A stretch of DNA of 64,000 nucleotides from Calliopsis andreniformis (lineage: Eukaryota > Arthropoda > Insecta > Hymenoptera > Andrenidae): NCBI RefSeq assembly GCF_051401765.1, contig NW_027480440.1:1860001-1924000 (forward strand). The letters are read 5' to 3'. Both the position numbers and the translations under genes were made by a program. Numbering within the stretch: the first letter of the stretch is position 1; each line of letters begins with the position of its first letter. Below the pieces are notes generated by a model. It saw nothing but the letters and a program-made list of their open reading frames with translations. It did not search any database and was not told where the DNA came from. This document shows positions 10,969 through 24,073 of this stretch, piece by piece.

Positions 10969-13900
10969 GAACATTGAGGACTGAGTGTTGAGGGTTGAGT
11001 GATGAGAATTGATGTTTGTGGATAGAGATTTTAAGATTGCAGATTGAGTATTGAGTATTGAAAACTGTGAATTGAGTATATTCTATTGAGGATTGAGGAT
11101 TGACAACTGATTGTTGAGGACTGAGGGCTGAAGCTTGAGGATTCAGGATTGAGGATTCAGGATTGAGGTTTGAGGAGAGAGGACAGATGATTGAGGATTG
11201 AGGAATGAGAATTGAGGATTGAGGATTGAGGATTGAGGATTGAAGATTGAGGATTCGCTGTTGAGGATTGAACATTGAGGATTGAGGATTGAGGATTGAG
11301 GATTGAGGATTGAGGATTGAGGATTGAAGACTGAGGATCGGGTATTGAGGATTGAACATTGAGGATTGAGGATTGAGGATTGAGGATTGAGGATTGAGGA
11401 TTGAAGGTTGAATATTGATGAATGAAGATTGAGGATTGAAGGTTGAATATTGATGAATGAAGATTGAGAATTGAGGATTGAAGGTCGTGGATTGAGGACG
11501 AGGACTTAGGGTTGAGTATTGATACTTGAGGCCTGAGTATTGAGGATTGAGGATTGCGAATTGAGGATTGAGGATTTAAGATTGAGGATTGGGTATTGAG
11601 GATTGAAGAATGAGGATTGAGCATTGAGGGCAGAGGATTGAGGATTGAAGATTGAGTATTGAGGATTGAAGATTGACGATTGAGGATTGAGGATTGAGGA
11701 TTGAGGATTGAGGATTGAGGATTGAGGATTGAAGATTGAGTATTCAGGATTGAAGATTGAGGATTGAGGATTGAGGATTGAGGATTGAGGATTGAGGATT
11801 GAAGATTGAGTACTGAGGACTGAAGATTAAGATTGAGGATTGAGGATTGAGGATTGAGGATTGAGGATTGAGGATTGAGGATTGAAGATTGAGTATTGAG
11901 GACTGAAGATTGAGGATTGAGGATTGAGGATTGAGGGTTGAAGATTGAGGATTGGGTATTGAGGATTCAAGAATGAGGATTGAGGATTGAGGATTGAGGA
12001 TTGAGGATTGAAGATTGAGTATTGAGGATTGAAGATCGAGGATTGAGAATTGAGGATTGAGTATTGAGGATTGAGGATTGAAGGTTGAGGATTGTGGATT
12101 GAGGATTGAGGATTGAGCATTGAATATTGAGGATTGGCGACTGAGTGTTGAGGGTTGAATGATGAGAATTGATGTTTGTGGATAGAGATTTGAAGATTGC
12201 AGATTGAGTATTGAGTATTGAAAACTGTGAATTGATGATATTCTATTGAGGATTGAGGATTGACAACTGATTGTTGAGGACTGACGGCTGAAGCTTGAGG
12301 ATTCAGGATTGAGGATTCAGGATTGAGGTTTGAGGAGAGAGGACTGAGGATTGAGGATTGAGGATTGAGAATTGAGGATTGAGGATTGAGGATTGAAGAT
12401 TGAGGATTGGCTGTTGAGTATTGAACATTGAGGATTGAGGATTGAGTATTGAGGATTGAGGATTGAAGGTTGAATATTGATGAATGAAGATTGAGGAATG
12501 AGGATTGAGGGTTGTGGATTGAGAACGAGGACTGAGGGTTGAGTGTTGATGCCTGAGGTCTGAGGATTGAGGATTGAGGATTGCGAACTGAGGATTGAGG
12601 ATTGAGGATTGAAGGTTGAGGATTGGGTATTGAGGATTGAAGAATGAGGATTGAAGAATGAGGTTTGGGGATTGAGTATTGAGTATTGAGTATTGAATAT
12701 TGAGTATTGAGGATTGAATATTGATGATTGAGGACTGAGGATTGAGTTTTGAGGATTGAAGATTGAGTATTGAGGATTGAAGATTGAGGATTGAGGATCG
12801 AGGATTGAGGATTGAGGATTGAGGATTGAAGATTGAGGATTGAGGATTGAGGATTGAGGATTGATGGTTGTGGATTGAGAACGAGGACTGAGGGTTGAGT
12901 GTTGATGCCTGAGGTCTGAGGATTGAGGATTGAGGATTGCGAACTGAGGATTGAGGATTGAGGTTTGAAGGTTGAGGATTGGGTATTGAGGATTGAAGAA
13001 TGAGGATTGAAGAATGAGGTTTGGGGATTGAGTATTGGGTATTGAGGATTGAATATTGAGTATTGAGGATTGAATATTGATGATTGAGGATTGAGGATTG
13101 AGGATTGAGGATTGAAGATTGAAGATTGAGTATTGAGGATTGAGGATTGAGGATTGAGGATTGAGGATTGAGGATTGAAGATTAAGATTGAGGATTGAGG
13201 ATTGAGGATTGAGGAGTGAGGATTGAGGATTGAGGATTGAAGGTTGAGTATTGAGGATTGAAGATTGAGGATTGAGGATTGAGGATTGAGGATTGAGGAT
13301 TGAAGATTGAGTACTGAGGATTGAAGATTAAGATTGAGGATTGAGGATTGAGGACTGAGGATGGAGGGTTGAGGATTGAATGTTCAGTATTGGGGATTGA
13401 AGATTGAGTATTGAGGATTGAGGATTGAACATTGAGGACTGAGTGTTGAGGGTTGAGTGATGAGAATTGATGTTTGTGGATAGAGATTTTAAGATTGCAG
13501 ATTGAGTATTGAGTATTGAAAACTGTGAATTGAGTATCTTCTATTGAGGATTGAGGATTGACAACTGATTGTTGAGGACTGAGGGCTGAAGATTGAGGGT
13601 TCCGGGTTGAGGATTCAGAATTGAAATTTGAGGATTGAGGATTGAGGATTGAGGATTGAGGATTGAGGATTGAGGGTTGGGGATTAAGGATTGAAGATTG
13701 AGTATTGAGGATTGAAGGTTGAGGATTGTGGATTGAGGATCGAGGATTGAGGCTTGAATATTGAGGATTGGGGACTGAGTGTTGAGGGTTGAGTGATGAG
13801 AATTGATGTTTGTGGATAGAGATCTGAAGATTGCAGGTTGAGTATTGAGTATTGAAATCTGTGAAATCATGATATTCTATTGAGGATTGAGGATGGACCA

Positions 13901-14641
13901 CTGATTGTTGAGGACTGAGGGCTGAAGATTGAGGATTCAGGATTGAGGATTCAGGATTGAGGTTTGAGGACTGAGGATTGAGGATTGAGGATTGAGGATT
14001 GACGATTGAGGATTGAGAATTGAGGATTGAGGATTGAGGATTGAAGATTGAGGATTGGCTGTTGAGGATTGAAGATTGAGGATTGGCTGTTGAGGATTGA
14101 ACATTGAGCATTGAGGATTGAGGATTGAGGATTGAATATTGATGAATGAAGATTGAGGATTGAGGATTGAATGTCGTGGATTGAGGACGAGGACTGAGGG
14201 TTGATTATTGATACTTGAGGCCAGAGGATTGAGGATTGAGGGTTGCGAACTGACGATTGGGGATTTAAGATTGAGGATTGGGTATTGAGGATTGAAGAAT
14301 GAGGATTGAGGATTGAGGACTGAGGATTGAGGATTGAAGATTGAGTATTGAGGATTGAAGATTGACGATTGAGGATTGAGGATTGAGGATTGAGGATTGA
14401 AGATTAAGATTGAGGATTGAGGACTGAGGAGTGAGGATTGAGGATTGAGGATTGAAGATTGAGTATTGAGGATTGAAGATTGAGGATAGAGGATTGAGGA
14501 TTGAGGATTGAGGATTGAAGATTGAGTACTGAGGATTGAAGATTAAGATTGAGGATTGAGGATTGAGGACTGAGGATGGAGGGTTGAGGATTGAATGTTC
14601 AGTATTCGGGATTGAAGATTGAGTATTGAGGATTGAGGATT
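10969..14641 (+). repeat. Alpha unit 3 (3673 bp, full form)
   Basis: Marker order is L2, B2, L1, B4, B4, L4V, L3, B3. The length equals 526 monomers minus 9 bases, matching nine hexamers counted (four in B markers; GATTAA near 11825, 13182, 13325, 14402 and 14540). It differs from unit 2 by having L4 in place of L2 before V and by GGACAGATGATTG after the first L block. A repeat of the GAAGGTTGAATATTGATG segment sits near 11402 and 11437. Confidence 0.84.
13437..13590 (+). repeat. L4 marker, reference copy
   Basis: This 22-monomer L block carries GAGTATCTTCTATTG where L2 has GAGTATATTCTATTG. Five copies are seen, near 13537, 39488, 42029, 58205 and 60808. All five are followed by the V segment. 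It differs from L2 essentially by one base in the central element, so it is most simply a recent branch of L2V. Its five copies then trace one lineage of duplicated units. Confidence 0.85.
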
Positions 14642-16830
14642 GAACATTGAGGACTGAGTGTTGAGGGTTGAGTGATGAGAATTGATGTTTGTGGATAGAG
14701 ATTTTAAGATTGCAGATTGAGTATTGAGTATTGAAAACTGTGAATTGAGTATATTCTATTGAGGATTGAGGATTGACAACTGATTGTTGAGGACTGAGGG
14801 CTGAAGCTTGAGGATTCAGGATTGAGGATTCAGGATTGAGGTTTGAGGAGAGAGGACAGATGATTGAGGATTGAGGAATGAGAATTGAGGATTGAGGATT
14901 GAGGATTGAAGATTGAGGATTTGCTGTTGAGGATTGAACATTGAGGATTGAGGATTGAGGATTGAGGATTGAGGATTGAGGATTGAGGATTGAAGACTGA
15001 GGATCGGGTATTGAGGATTGAACATTGAGGATTGAGGATTGAGGATTGAGGATTGAAGGTTGAATATTGATGAATGAAGATTGAGGATTGAGGATTGAAG
15101 GTCGTGGATTGAGGACGAGGACTGAGGGTTGAGTATTGATACTTGAGGCCTGAGTATTGAGGATTGAGGATTGCGAATTGAGGATTGAGGATTTAAGATT
15201 GAGGATTGGGTATTGAGGATTGAAGAATGAGGATTGAGCATTGAGGGCAGAGGATTGAGGATTGAAGATTGAGTATTGAGGATTGAAGATTGACGATTGA
15301 GGATTGAGGATTGAGGATTGAGGATTGAGGATTGAGGATTGAGGATTGAAAATTGAGTATTCAGGATTGAAGATTGAGGATTGAGGATTGAGGATTGAGG
15401 ATTGAGGATTGAGGATTGAAGATTGAGTACTGAGGACTGAAGATTAAGATTGAGGATTGAGGATTGAGGATTGTGGATTGAGGATTGAGGATTGAAGATT
15501 GAGTATTGAGGACTGAAGATTGAGGATTGAGGACTGAGGATTGAGGGTTGAAGATTGAGGATTGGGTATTGAGGATTCAAGAATGAGGATTGAGGATTGA
15601 GGATTGAGGATTGAGGATTGAAGATTGAGTATTGAGGATTGAAGATCGAGGATTGAGAATTGAGGATTGAGTATTGAGGATTGAGGATTGAAGGTTGAGG
15701 ATTGTGGATTGAGGATTGAGGATTGAGCATTGAATATTGAGGATTGGCGACTGAGTGTTGATGGTTGAATGATGAGAATTGATGTTTGTGGATAGAGATT
15801 TGAAGATTGCAGATTGAGTATTGAGTATTGAAAACTGTGAATTGATGATATTCTATTGAGGATTGAGGATTGACAACTGATTGTTGAGGACTGAGGGCTG
15901 AAGCTTGAGGATTCAGGATTGAGGATTCAGGATTGAGGTTTGAGGAGAGAGGACTGAGGATTGAGGATTGAGGATTGAGAATTGAGGATTGAGGATTGAG
16001 GATTGAAGATTGAGGATTGGCTGTTGAGTATTGAACATTGAGGATTGAGGATTGAGTATTGAGGATTGAGGATTGAAGGTTGAATATTGATGAATGAAGA
16101 TTGAGGAATGAGGATTGAGGGTTGTGGATTGAGAACGAGGACTGAGGGTTGAGTGTTGATGCCTGAGGTCTGAGGATTGAGGATTGAGGATTGCGAACTG
16201 AGGATTGAGGATTGAGGATTGAAGGTTGAGGATTGGGTATTGAGGATTGAAGAATCAGGATTGAAGAATGAGGTTTGGGGATTGAGTATTGAGTATTGAG
16301 TATTGAATATTGAGTATTGAGGATTGAATATTGATGATTGAGGACTGAGGATTGAGGATTGAGGATTGAAGATTGAGTATTGAGGATTGAGGATTGAGGA
16401 TTGAGGATTGAGGATTGAGGATTGAGGATTGAGGATTGAAGATTGAGGATTGAGGATTGAGGATTGAGGATTGATGGTTGTGGATTGAGAACGAGGACTG
16501 AGGGTTGAGTGTTGATGCCTGAGGTCTGAGGATTGAGGATTGAGGATTGCGAACTGAGGATTGAGGATTGAGGATTGAAGGTTGAGGATTGGGTATTGAG
16601 GATTGAAGAATGAGGATTGAAGAATGAGGTTTGGGGATTGAGTATTGGGTATTGAGTATTGAATATTGAGAATTGAGGATTGAATATTGATGATTGAGGA
16701 TTGAGGATTGAGGATTGAGGATTGAAGATTGAAGATTGAGTATTGAGGATTGAAGATTGAGGATTGAGGATTGAGGATTGAGGATTGAAGATTAAGATTG
16801 AGGATTGAGGATTGAGGATTGAGGAGTGAG
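14642..16830 (+). repeat. Alpha unit 4, truncated by an internal deletion
   Basis: L2, B2, L1, B4, B4 follow unit 3 closely. At about 16830 the sequence jumps from the GAGGAGTGAGG tract to GAGGATCGAGGATTGAGG. In unit 3 these two points are roughly 545 bases apart, with the L4V marker between them. The unit therefore lost its L4V block and runs straight into an L3 module. Both sides are ordinary heptamer tracts, which fits deletion by recombination between misaligned repeats. Confidence 0.78.
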
Positions 16831-18990
16831 GATCGAGGATTGAGGCTTGAATATTGAGGATTGGGGACTGAGTGTTGAGGGTTGAGTGATGAGAATTGAT
16901 GTTTGTGGATAGAGATCTGAAGATTGCAGGTTGAGTATTGAGTATTGAAATCTGTGAAATCATGATATTCTATTGAGGATTGAGGATGGACCACTGATTG
17001 TTGAGGACTGAGGGCTGAAGATTGAGGATTCAGGATTGAGGATTCAGGATTGAGGTTTGAGGACTGAGGATTGAGGATTGAGGATTGAGGATTGAGGATT
17101 GAGGATTGAGAATTGAGGATTGAGGATTGAGGATTGAAGATTGAGGATTGGCTGTTGAGGATTGAACATTGAGGATTGAGGATTGAGGATTGAGGATTGA
17201 ATATTGATGAATGAAGATTGAGGATTGAGGATTGAAGGTCGTGGATTGAGGACGAGGTCTGAGGGTTTAGTATTGATACTTGAGGCCTGAGGATTGAGGA
17301 TTGAGGATTGCGAATTGAGGATTGAGGATTTAAGGTTGAGGATTGGGTATTGAGGATTGGGTATTGAGGATTGAAGAATGAGGATTGAGGATTGAGGACA
17401 GAGGATTGAGGATTGAGGATTGAGTATTGAGGATTGAAGATTGACGATTGAGGATTGAGGATTGAGGATTGAGGATTGAGGATTGAGGATTCAGGATTGA
17501 AGATTGAGTATTGAGGATTGAAGATTGAGGATTGAGGATTGAGGATTGAGGATTGAAGATTAAGATTGAGGATTGAGGATTGAGGATTGAGGACTGAGGA
17601 TTGAGGATTGAGGATTGAAGATTGAGTATTGAGGATTGAAGATTGAGGATTGAAGATTGAGGATTGAGGATTGACGACTGAAGATTGCGTACTGAGGATT
17701 GAAGATTAAGATTGAGGATTGAGGATTGAGGACTGAGGATGGAGGATTGAGGATTGAGGATTGAGGATTGAGGATTGAGGATTGAAGATTGAGTATTGAG
17801 GATTGAAGATTGAGGATTGAGGATTGAGGATTGAGGATTGAAGATTAAGATTGAGGATTGAGGATTGAGGATTGAGGATTGAGGATTGAGGATTGAGGAT
17901 TGAAGATTGAGCATTGAGGATTGAGTATTGAGGATTCAGGATTGAAGATTGAGTATTGAGGATTGAAGGTTGAGGATTGTGGATTGAGGATTGAGGATTG
18001 AGGATTGAATATTGAGGATTGGGGACTGAGTGTTGAGGGTTGAGTGATGAGAATTGATGTTTGTGGATAGAGATTTGAAGATTGCAGAATGAGTATTGAG
18101 TATTGAAAACTGTGAATTGATGATATTCTATTGAGGATTGAGGATTGACAACTGATTGTTGAGGACTGAGTGCTGAAGGTTGAGGATTCAGGATTGAGGA
18201 TTCAGGATTGAGGTTTGAGGACTGAGGATTGAGGATTGAGGATTGAGGATTGAGGATTGAGGATTGAGAATTGAGAATAGAGTATTGAGGATTGAAGATT
18301 GAGGATTGGCTGTTGAGGATTGAACATTGAGGATTGAGGATTGAGGATTGAGGATTGAATATTGATGAATGAAGATTGAGGATTGAGGATTGAATGTCGT
18401 GGATTGAGGACGAGGACTGAGGGTTGATTATTGATACTTGAGGCCAGAGGATTGAGGATTGAAGGTTGCGAACTGACGATTGAGGATTTAAGATTGAGGA
18501 TTGGGTATTGAGGATTGAAGAATGAGGATTGAGGATTGAGGACAGAGGATTGAGGATTGAAGATTGAGTATTGAGGATTGAAGATTGACGATTGAGGATT
18601 GAGGATTGAGGATTAAGGATAGAGGATTTAGGATTGAGGATTGAAGATTGAGTATTGAGGATTGAAGATTGAGGATTGAGGATTGAGGATTGAGGATTGA
18701 AGTTTAAGATTGAGGATTGAGGTTTGAAGATTAAGATTGAGGATTGAGGATTGAGGAGTGAGGATTGAAGAATGAGGATTGAGGATTGAGGACTGAGGAT
18801 TGAGGATTGAAGATTGAGTATTGAGGATTGAAGATTGACGATTGAGGATTGAGGATTGAGGATTGAGGATTGAAGATTAAGATTGAGGATTGAGGACTGA
18901 GGAGTGAGGATTGAGGATTGAGGATTGAAGATTGAGTATTGAGGGTTGAAGATTGAGGATTGAGGATTGAGGATTGAGGTTTGAGGATTG
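16831..18990 (+). repeat. Mixed segment: L3, B2, L1, B3
   Basis: Markers are L3 (~16965), B2 (~17238), L1 (~18125) and B3 (~18395), separated by heptamer tracts with GATTAA hexamers near 17555, 17705, 17845, 18710 and 18730. The order is not canonical alpha or beta: B2 follows L3 here, where B3 would be expected. B2 also reads GACGAGGTCTGAGGGTTTAG, a private variant. I interpret it as a patchwork left by unequal exchange. Confidence 0.7.
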
Positions 18991-20778
18991 AAGATTGAGT
19001 ACTGAGGATTGAAGAATAAGATTGAGGATTGAGGATTGAGGACTGAGGATGGAGGATTGAGAATTGAAGGTTCAGTATTGAGGATTGAAGATTGAGTATT
19101 GAGGATTGAGGATTGAACATTGAGGACTGAGTGTTGAGGGTTGAGTGATGAGAATTGATGTTTGTGGATAGAGATTTGAAGATTGCAGATTGAGTATTGA
19201 GTATTGAAAACTGTGAATTGAGTATATTCTATTGAGGATTGAGGATTGACAACTGATTGTTGAGGACTGAGGGCTGAAGATTGAGGGTTCCGGATTGAGG
19301 ATTCAGAATTGAAATTTGAGGACTGAGCATTGAGGATTGAAGATTGAGTATTGAAGATTGAAGATTGAGAATTGAGGATTGAGGATTGAGGATTGAGGAT
19401 GAGGGCTGAGGGTTGAGGTCTGAGGATTGAGGATTGAGGATTGAGAATTGAGGATTGAGGATTGAGGATTGAAGATTGAGGATTGGGTATTGAGGATTGA
19501 GGATTGAGGATTGAAGATTGAGGATAGGGTATTGAGGATTGAAGAATCAAGATTGAGGATTGAGGATTGAGGATTGAGGATTCAATATTGAGTATTGAGG
19601 ATTGAAGATCGACTATTGAGGATTGACGATTGAGGATTGAGGATTGAGGATTGAGGATTGAAGATTGAGTATTGAGGATTGAAGATTGAGGATTGAGGAT
19701 TGAAGGTTGAGGATTGTTGATTGAGGATTGAGGATTGAGGATTGAATATTGAGGATTGGGGACTGAGTTGTTGAGGGTTGAGTGATGAGAATTGATGTTT
19801 GTGGATAGAGATTTGAAGATTACAGATTGAGTATTGAGTATTGAAAACTGTGAATTGATGATATTCTATTGAGGATTGAGGATTGACAACTGATTGTTGA
19901 GGACTGAGGGCTGAAGGTTGAGGATTCAGGATTGAGGATTCAGGATTGAGGTTTGTGGAGAGAGGACTGAGGGTTGAGGATTGAGGATTGAGAATTGAGG
20001 ACTGAGGATTGAGGATTGAAGATTGAGGATTGGCTGTTGAGGATGGAACATTGAGGATTGAGGAGTGAGGATTGAGGATTGAGGATTGAAAGTTGAATAT
20101 TGATGATTGAAGATTGAGGATTGAGGATTGAGGGTTGTGGATTGAGAACGAGGACTGGGGGTTGAGTGTTGATGCCTGAGGTCTGAGGATTGAGGATTGA
20201 GGATTGAGGATTGAGGATTGAGGATTGAGGATTGAGGATTGAAGATTGAGGATTGAGGATTGAGGATTGAGGATTGAGGATTGAAGATTGAGTACTGAGG
20301 ATTGAAGATTAAGATTGAGGATTGAGGATTGAGCACTGAGGATGGAGGATTGAGGATTGAAGGTTCAGTATTGAGGATTGAAGATTGAGTATTGAGGATT
20401 GAGGATTGAAGATTGAGGACTGAGTGTTGAGGGTTGAGTGATGAGAATTGATGTTTGTGGATAGAGATTTGAAGATTGCAGATTGAGTATTGAGTACTGA
20501 AAACTGTGAATTGAGTATATTCTATTGAGGATTGAGGATTGACAACTGATTGTTGAGGACTGAGGGCTGAAGATTGAGGGTTCCGGATTGAGGATTCAGA
20601 ATTGAAATTTGAGGACTGAGCATTGAGGATTGAAGATTGAGTATTGAAGATTGAAGATTGACGATCGCGGATTGAGCATTGAGGATTGAGTATTGAGGAT
20701 TCAGGATTGAAGATTGAGTATTGAGGATTGAAGGTTGAGGATTGTGGATTGAGGATTGAGGATTGAGGATTGAATATT
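18991..20778 (+). repeat. Beta modules, first copy (matches about 29.3-31.2 kb)
   Basis: Marker order is L2V (~19220), L1 (~19860), B4 (~20140), L2V (~20517). The same series recurs about 10341 bases further on. Against that copy this one has one extra T in GAGTTGTTGAGG (about 19768) and lacks 133 bases (19 heptamers) near 20660, where the other copy has GAGGAGTGAGGGTTGAAG and its surroundings. Other differences are scattered single bases. Confidence 0.8.
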
Positions 20779-23700
20779 GAGGATTGGGGACTGAGTGTTG
20801 AGGGTTGAGTGATGAGAATTGATGTTTGTGGATAGAGATTTGAAGATTGCAGATTGAGTATTGAGTATTGAAAACTGTGAATTGATGATATTCTATCGAG
20901 GATTGAGGATTGACAACTGATTGTTGAGGACTGAGGGCTGAAGCTTGAGGATTCAGGATTGAGGATTCAGGATTGAGGTTTGAGGAGAGAGGACTGATGA
21001 TTGAGGATTGAGGAATGAGAATTGAGGATTGAGGATTGAGGATTGAAGATTGAGGATTGGCTGTTGAGGATTGAACATTGAGGATTGAGGATTGAGGATT
21101 GAGGATTGAGGATTGAGGATTGAGGATTGAAGACTGAGGATCGGGTATTGAGGATTGAACATTGAGGATTGAGGATTGAGGATTGCGGATTGAGGATTGA
21201 GGATTGAAGGTTGAATATTGATGAATGAAGATTGAGGATTGAGGATTGAAGGTCGTGGATTGAGGACGAGGACTGAGGGTTGAGTATTGATACTTGAGGC
21301 CTGAGTATTGAGGATTGAGGATTGCGAATTGAGGATTGAGGATTTAAGATTGAGGATTGGGTATTGAGGATTGAAGAATGAGGATTGAGCATTGAGGGCA
21401 GAGGATTGAGGATTGAAGATTGAGTATTGAGGATTGAAGATTGACGATTGAGGATTGAGGATTGAGGATTTAGGATTGAGGATTGAGGATTGAGGATTGA
21501 AGATTGAGTATTCAGGATTGAAGATTGAGGATTGAGGATTGAGGATTGAGGATTGAGGATTGAGGATTGAAGATTGAGTACTGAGGACTGAAGATTAAGG
21601 TTGAGGATTGAGGATTGAGGATTGAGGATTGAGGATTGAGGATTGAAGATTGAGTATTGAGGACTGAAGATTGAGGATTGAGGATTGAGGATTGAGGGTT
21701 GAAGATTGAGGATTGGGTATTGAGGATTCAAGAATGAGGATTGAGGATTGAGGATTGAGGATTGAGGATTGAAGATTGAGTATTGAGAATTGAAGATCGA
21801 GGATTGAGAATTGAGGATTGAGTATTGAGGATTGAGGATTGAAGGTTGAGGATTGTGGATTGAGGATTGAGGATTGAGCATTGAATATTGAGGATTGGCG
21901 ACTGAGTGTTGAGGGTTGAATGATGAGAATTGATGTTTGTGGATAGAGATTTGAAGATTGCAGATTGAGTATTGAGTATTGAAAACTGTGAATTGATGAT
22001 ATTCTATTGAGGATTGAGGATTGACAACTGATTGTTGAGGACTGAGGGCTGAAGCTTGAGGATTCAGGATTGAGGATTCAGGATTGAGGTTTGAGGAGAG
22101 AGGACAGAGGATTGAGGATTGAGGATTGAGAATTGAGGATTGAGGATTGAGGATTGAAGATTGAGGATTGGCTGTTGAGTATTGAACATTGAGGATTGAG
22201 GATTGAGTATTGAGGATTGAGGATTGAAGGTTGAATATTGATGAATGAAGATTGAGGAATGAGGATTGAGGGTTGTGGATTGAGAACGAGGACTGAGGGT
22301 TGAGTGTTGACGCCTGAGGTCTGAGGATTGAGGATTGAGGATTGCGAACTGAGGATTGAGGATTGAGGATTGAAGGTTGAGGATTGGGTATTGAGGATTG
22401 AAGAATGAGGTTTGAAGAATGAGGTTTGGGGATTGAGTATTGAGTATTGAGTATTGAATATTGAGTATTGAGTATTGAATATTGATGATTGAGGACTGAG
22501 GATTGAGGATTGAGGATTGAAGATTGAGTATTGAGGATTGAGGATTGAGGATTGAGGATTGAGGATTGAGGATTGAGGATTGAGGATTGAAGATTGAGGA
22601 TTGAGGATTGAGGATTGAGGATTAATGGTTGTGGATTGAGAACGAGGACTGAGGGTTGAGTGTTGATGCCTGAGGTCTGAGGATTGAGGATTGAGGATTG
22701 CGAACTGAGGATTGAGGATTGAGGATTGAAGGTTGAGGATTGGGTATTGAGGATTGAAGAATGAGGATTGAAGAATGAGGTTTGGGGATTGAGTATTGGG
22801 TATTGAGGATTGAATATTGAGTATTGAGGATTGAATATTGATGATTGAGGATTGAGGATTGAGGATTGTGGATTGAAGATTGAAGATTGAGTATTGAGGA
22901 TTGAAGATTGAGGATTGAGGATTGAGGATTGAGGATTGAAGATTAAGATTGAGGATTGAGGATTGAGGATTGAGGATTGAGGATTGAGGATTGAAGATTG
23001 AGTACTGAGGATTGAAGATTAAGATTGAGGATTGAGGATTGAGGACTGAGGATGGAGGGTTGAGGATTGAATGTTCAGTATTGGGGATTGAAGATTGAGT
23101 ATTGAGGATTGAGGATTGAACATTGAGGACTGAGTGTCGAGGGTTGAGTGATGAGAATTGATGTGTGTGGTTAGAGATTTTAAGATTGCAGATTGAGTAT
23201 TGAGTATTGAAAACTGTGAATTGAGTATATTCTATTGAGGATTGAGGATTGACAACTGATTGTTGAGGACTGAGGGCTGAAGGTTGAGGGTTCCGGGTTG
23301 AGGATTCAGAATTGAAATTTGAGGATTGAGGATTGAGGATTGAGGATTGAGGATTGAGGATTGGGGATTGAGGATTGAAGATTGAGTATTGAGGATTGAG
23401 GATTGAGGATTGAGGATTGAGGGTTGGGGATTAAGGATTGAAGATTGAGTATTGAGGATTGAAGGTTGAGGATTGTGGATTGAGGATCGAGGATTGAGGC
23501 TTGAATATTGAGGATTGGCTGTTGAGGATTGAACATTGAGCATTGAGGATTGAGGATTGAGGATTGAATATTGATGAATGAAGATTGAGGATTGAGGATT
23601 GAATGTCGTGGATTGAGGACGAGGACTGAGGGTTGATTATTGATACTTGAGGCCAGAGGATTGTGGATTGAGGGTTGCGAACTTACGATTGAGGATTTAA

Positions 23701-24073
23701 GATTGAGGATTGGGTATTGAGGATTGAAGAATGAGGATTGAGGATTGAGGACTGAGGATTGAGGATTGAAGATTGAGTATTGAGGATTGAAGATTGACGA
23801 TTGAGGATTGAGGATTGAGGATTGAGGATTGAAGATTAAGATTGAGGATTGAGGACTGAGGAGTGAGGATTGAGGATTGAGGATTGAAGATTGAGTATTG
23901 AGGATTGAAGATTGAGGATAGAGGATTGAGGATTGAGGATTGAGGATTGAAGATTGAGTACTGAGGATTGAAGATTAAGATTGAGGATTGAGGATTGAGG
24001 ACTGAGGATGGAGGGTTGAGGATTGAATGTTCAGTATTGGGGATTGAAGATTGAGTATTGAGGATTGAGGATT
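20779..24073 (+). repeat. Alpha unit 5, starting with a chimeric L marker
   Basis: The first L block (core 20789-20942) has the left flank and GATGATATTC of L1, but its right side is that of an alpha L2 (GAAGCTTGAGG, then GGACTGATGATTG). It also carries the private GATATTCTATCGAGG. Then follow B2, L1, B4, B4, L2V and B3 with no L3. The L2V carries GAGTGTCGAGGGTTG and TGTGTGGTTAGAG, shared only with the copies at 26.5, 32.7 and 36.1 kb. Confidence 0.8.
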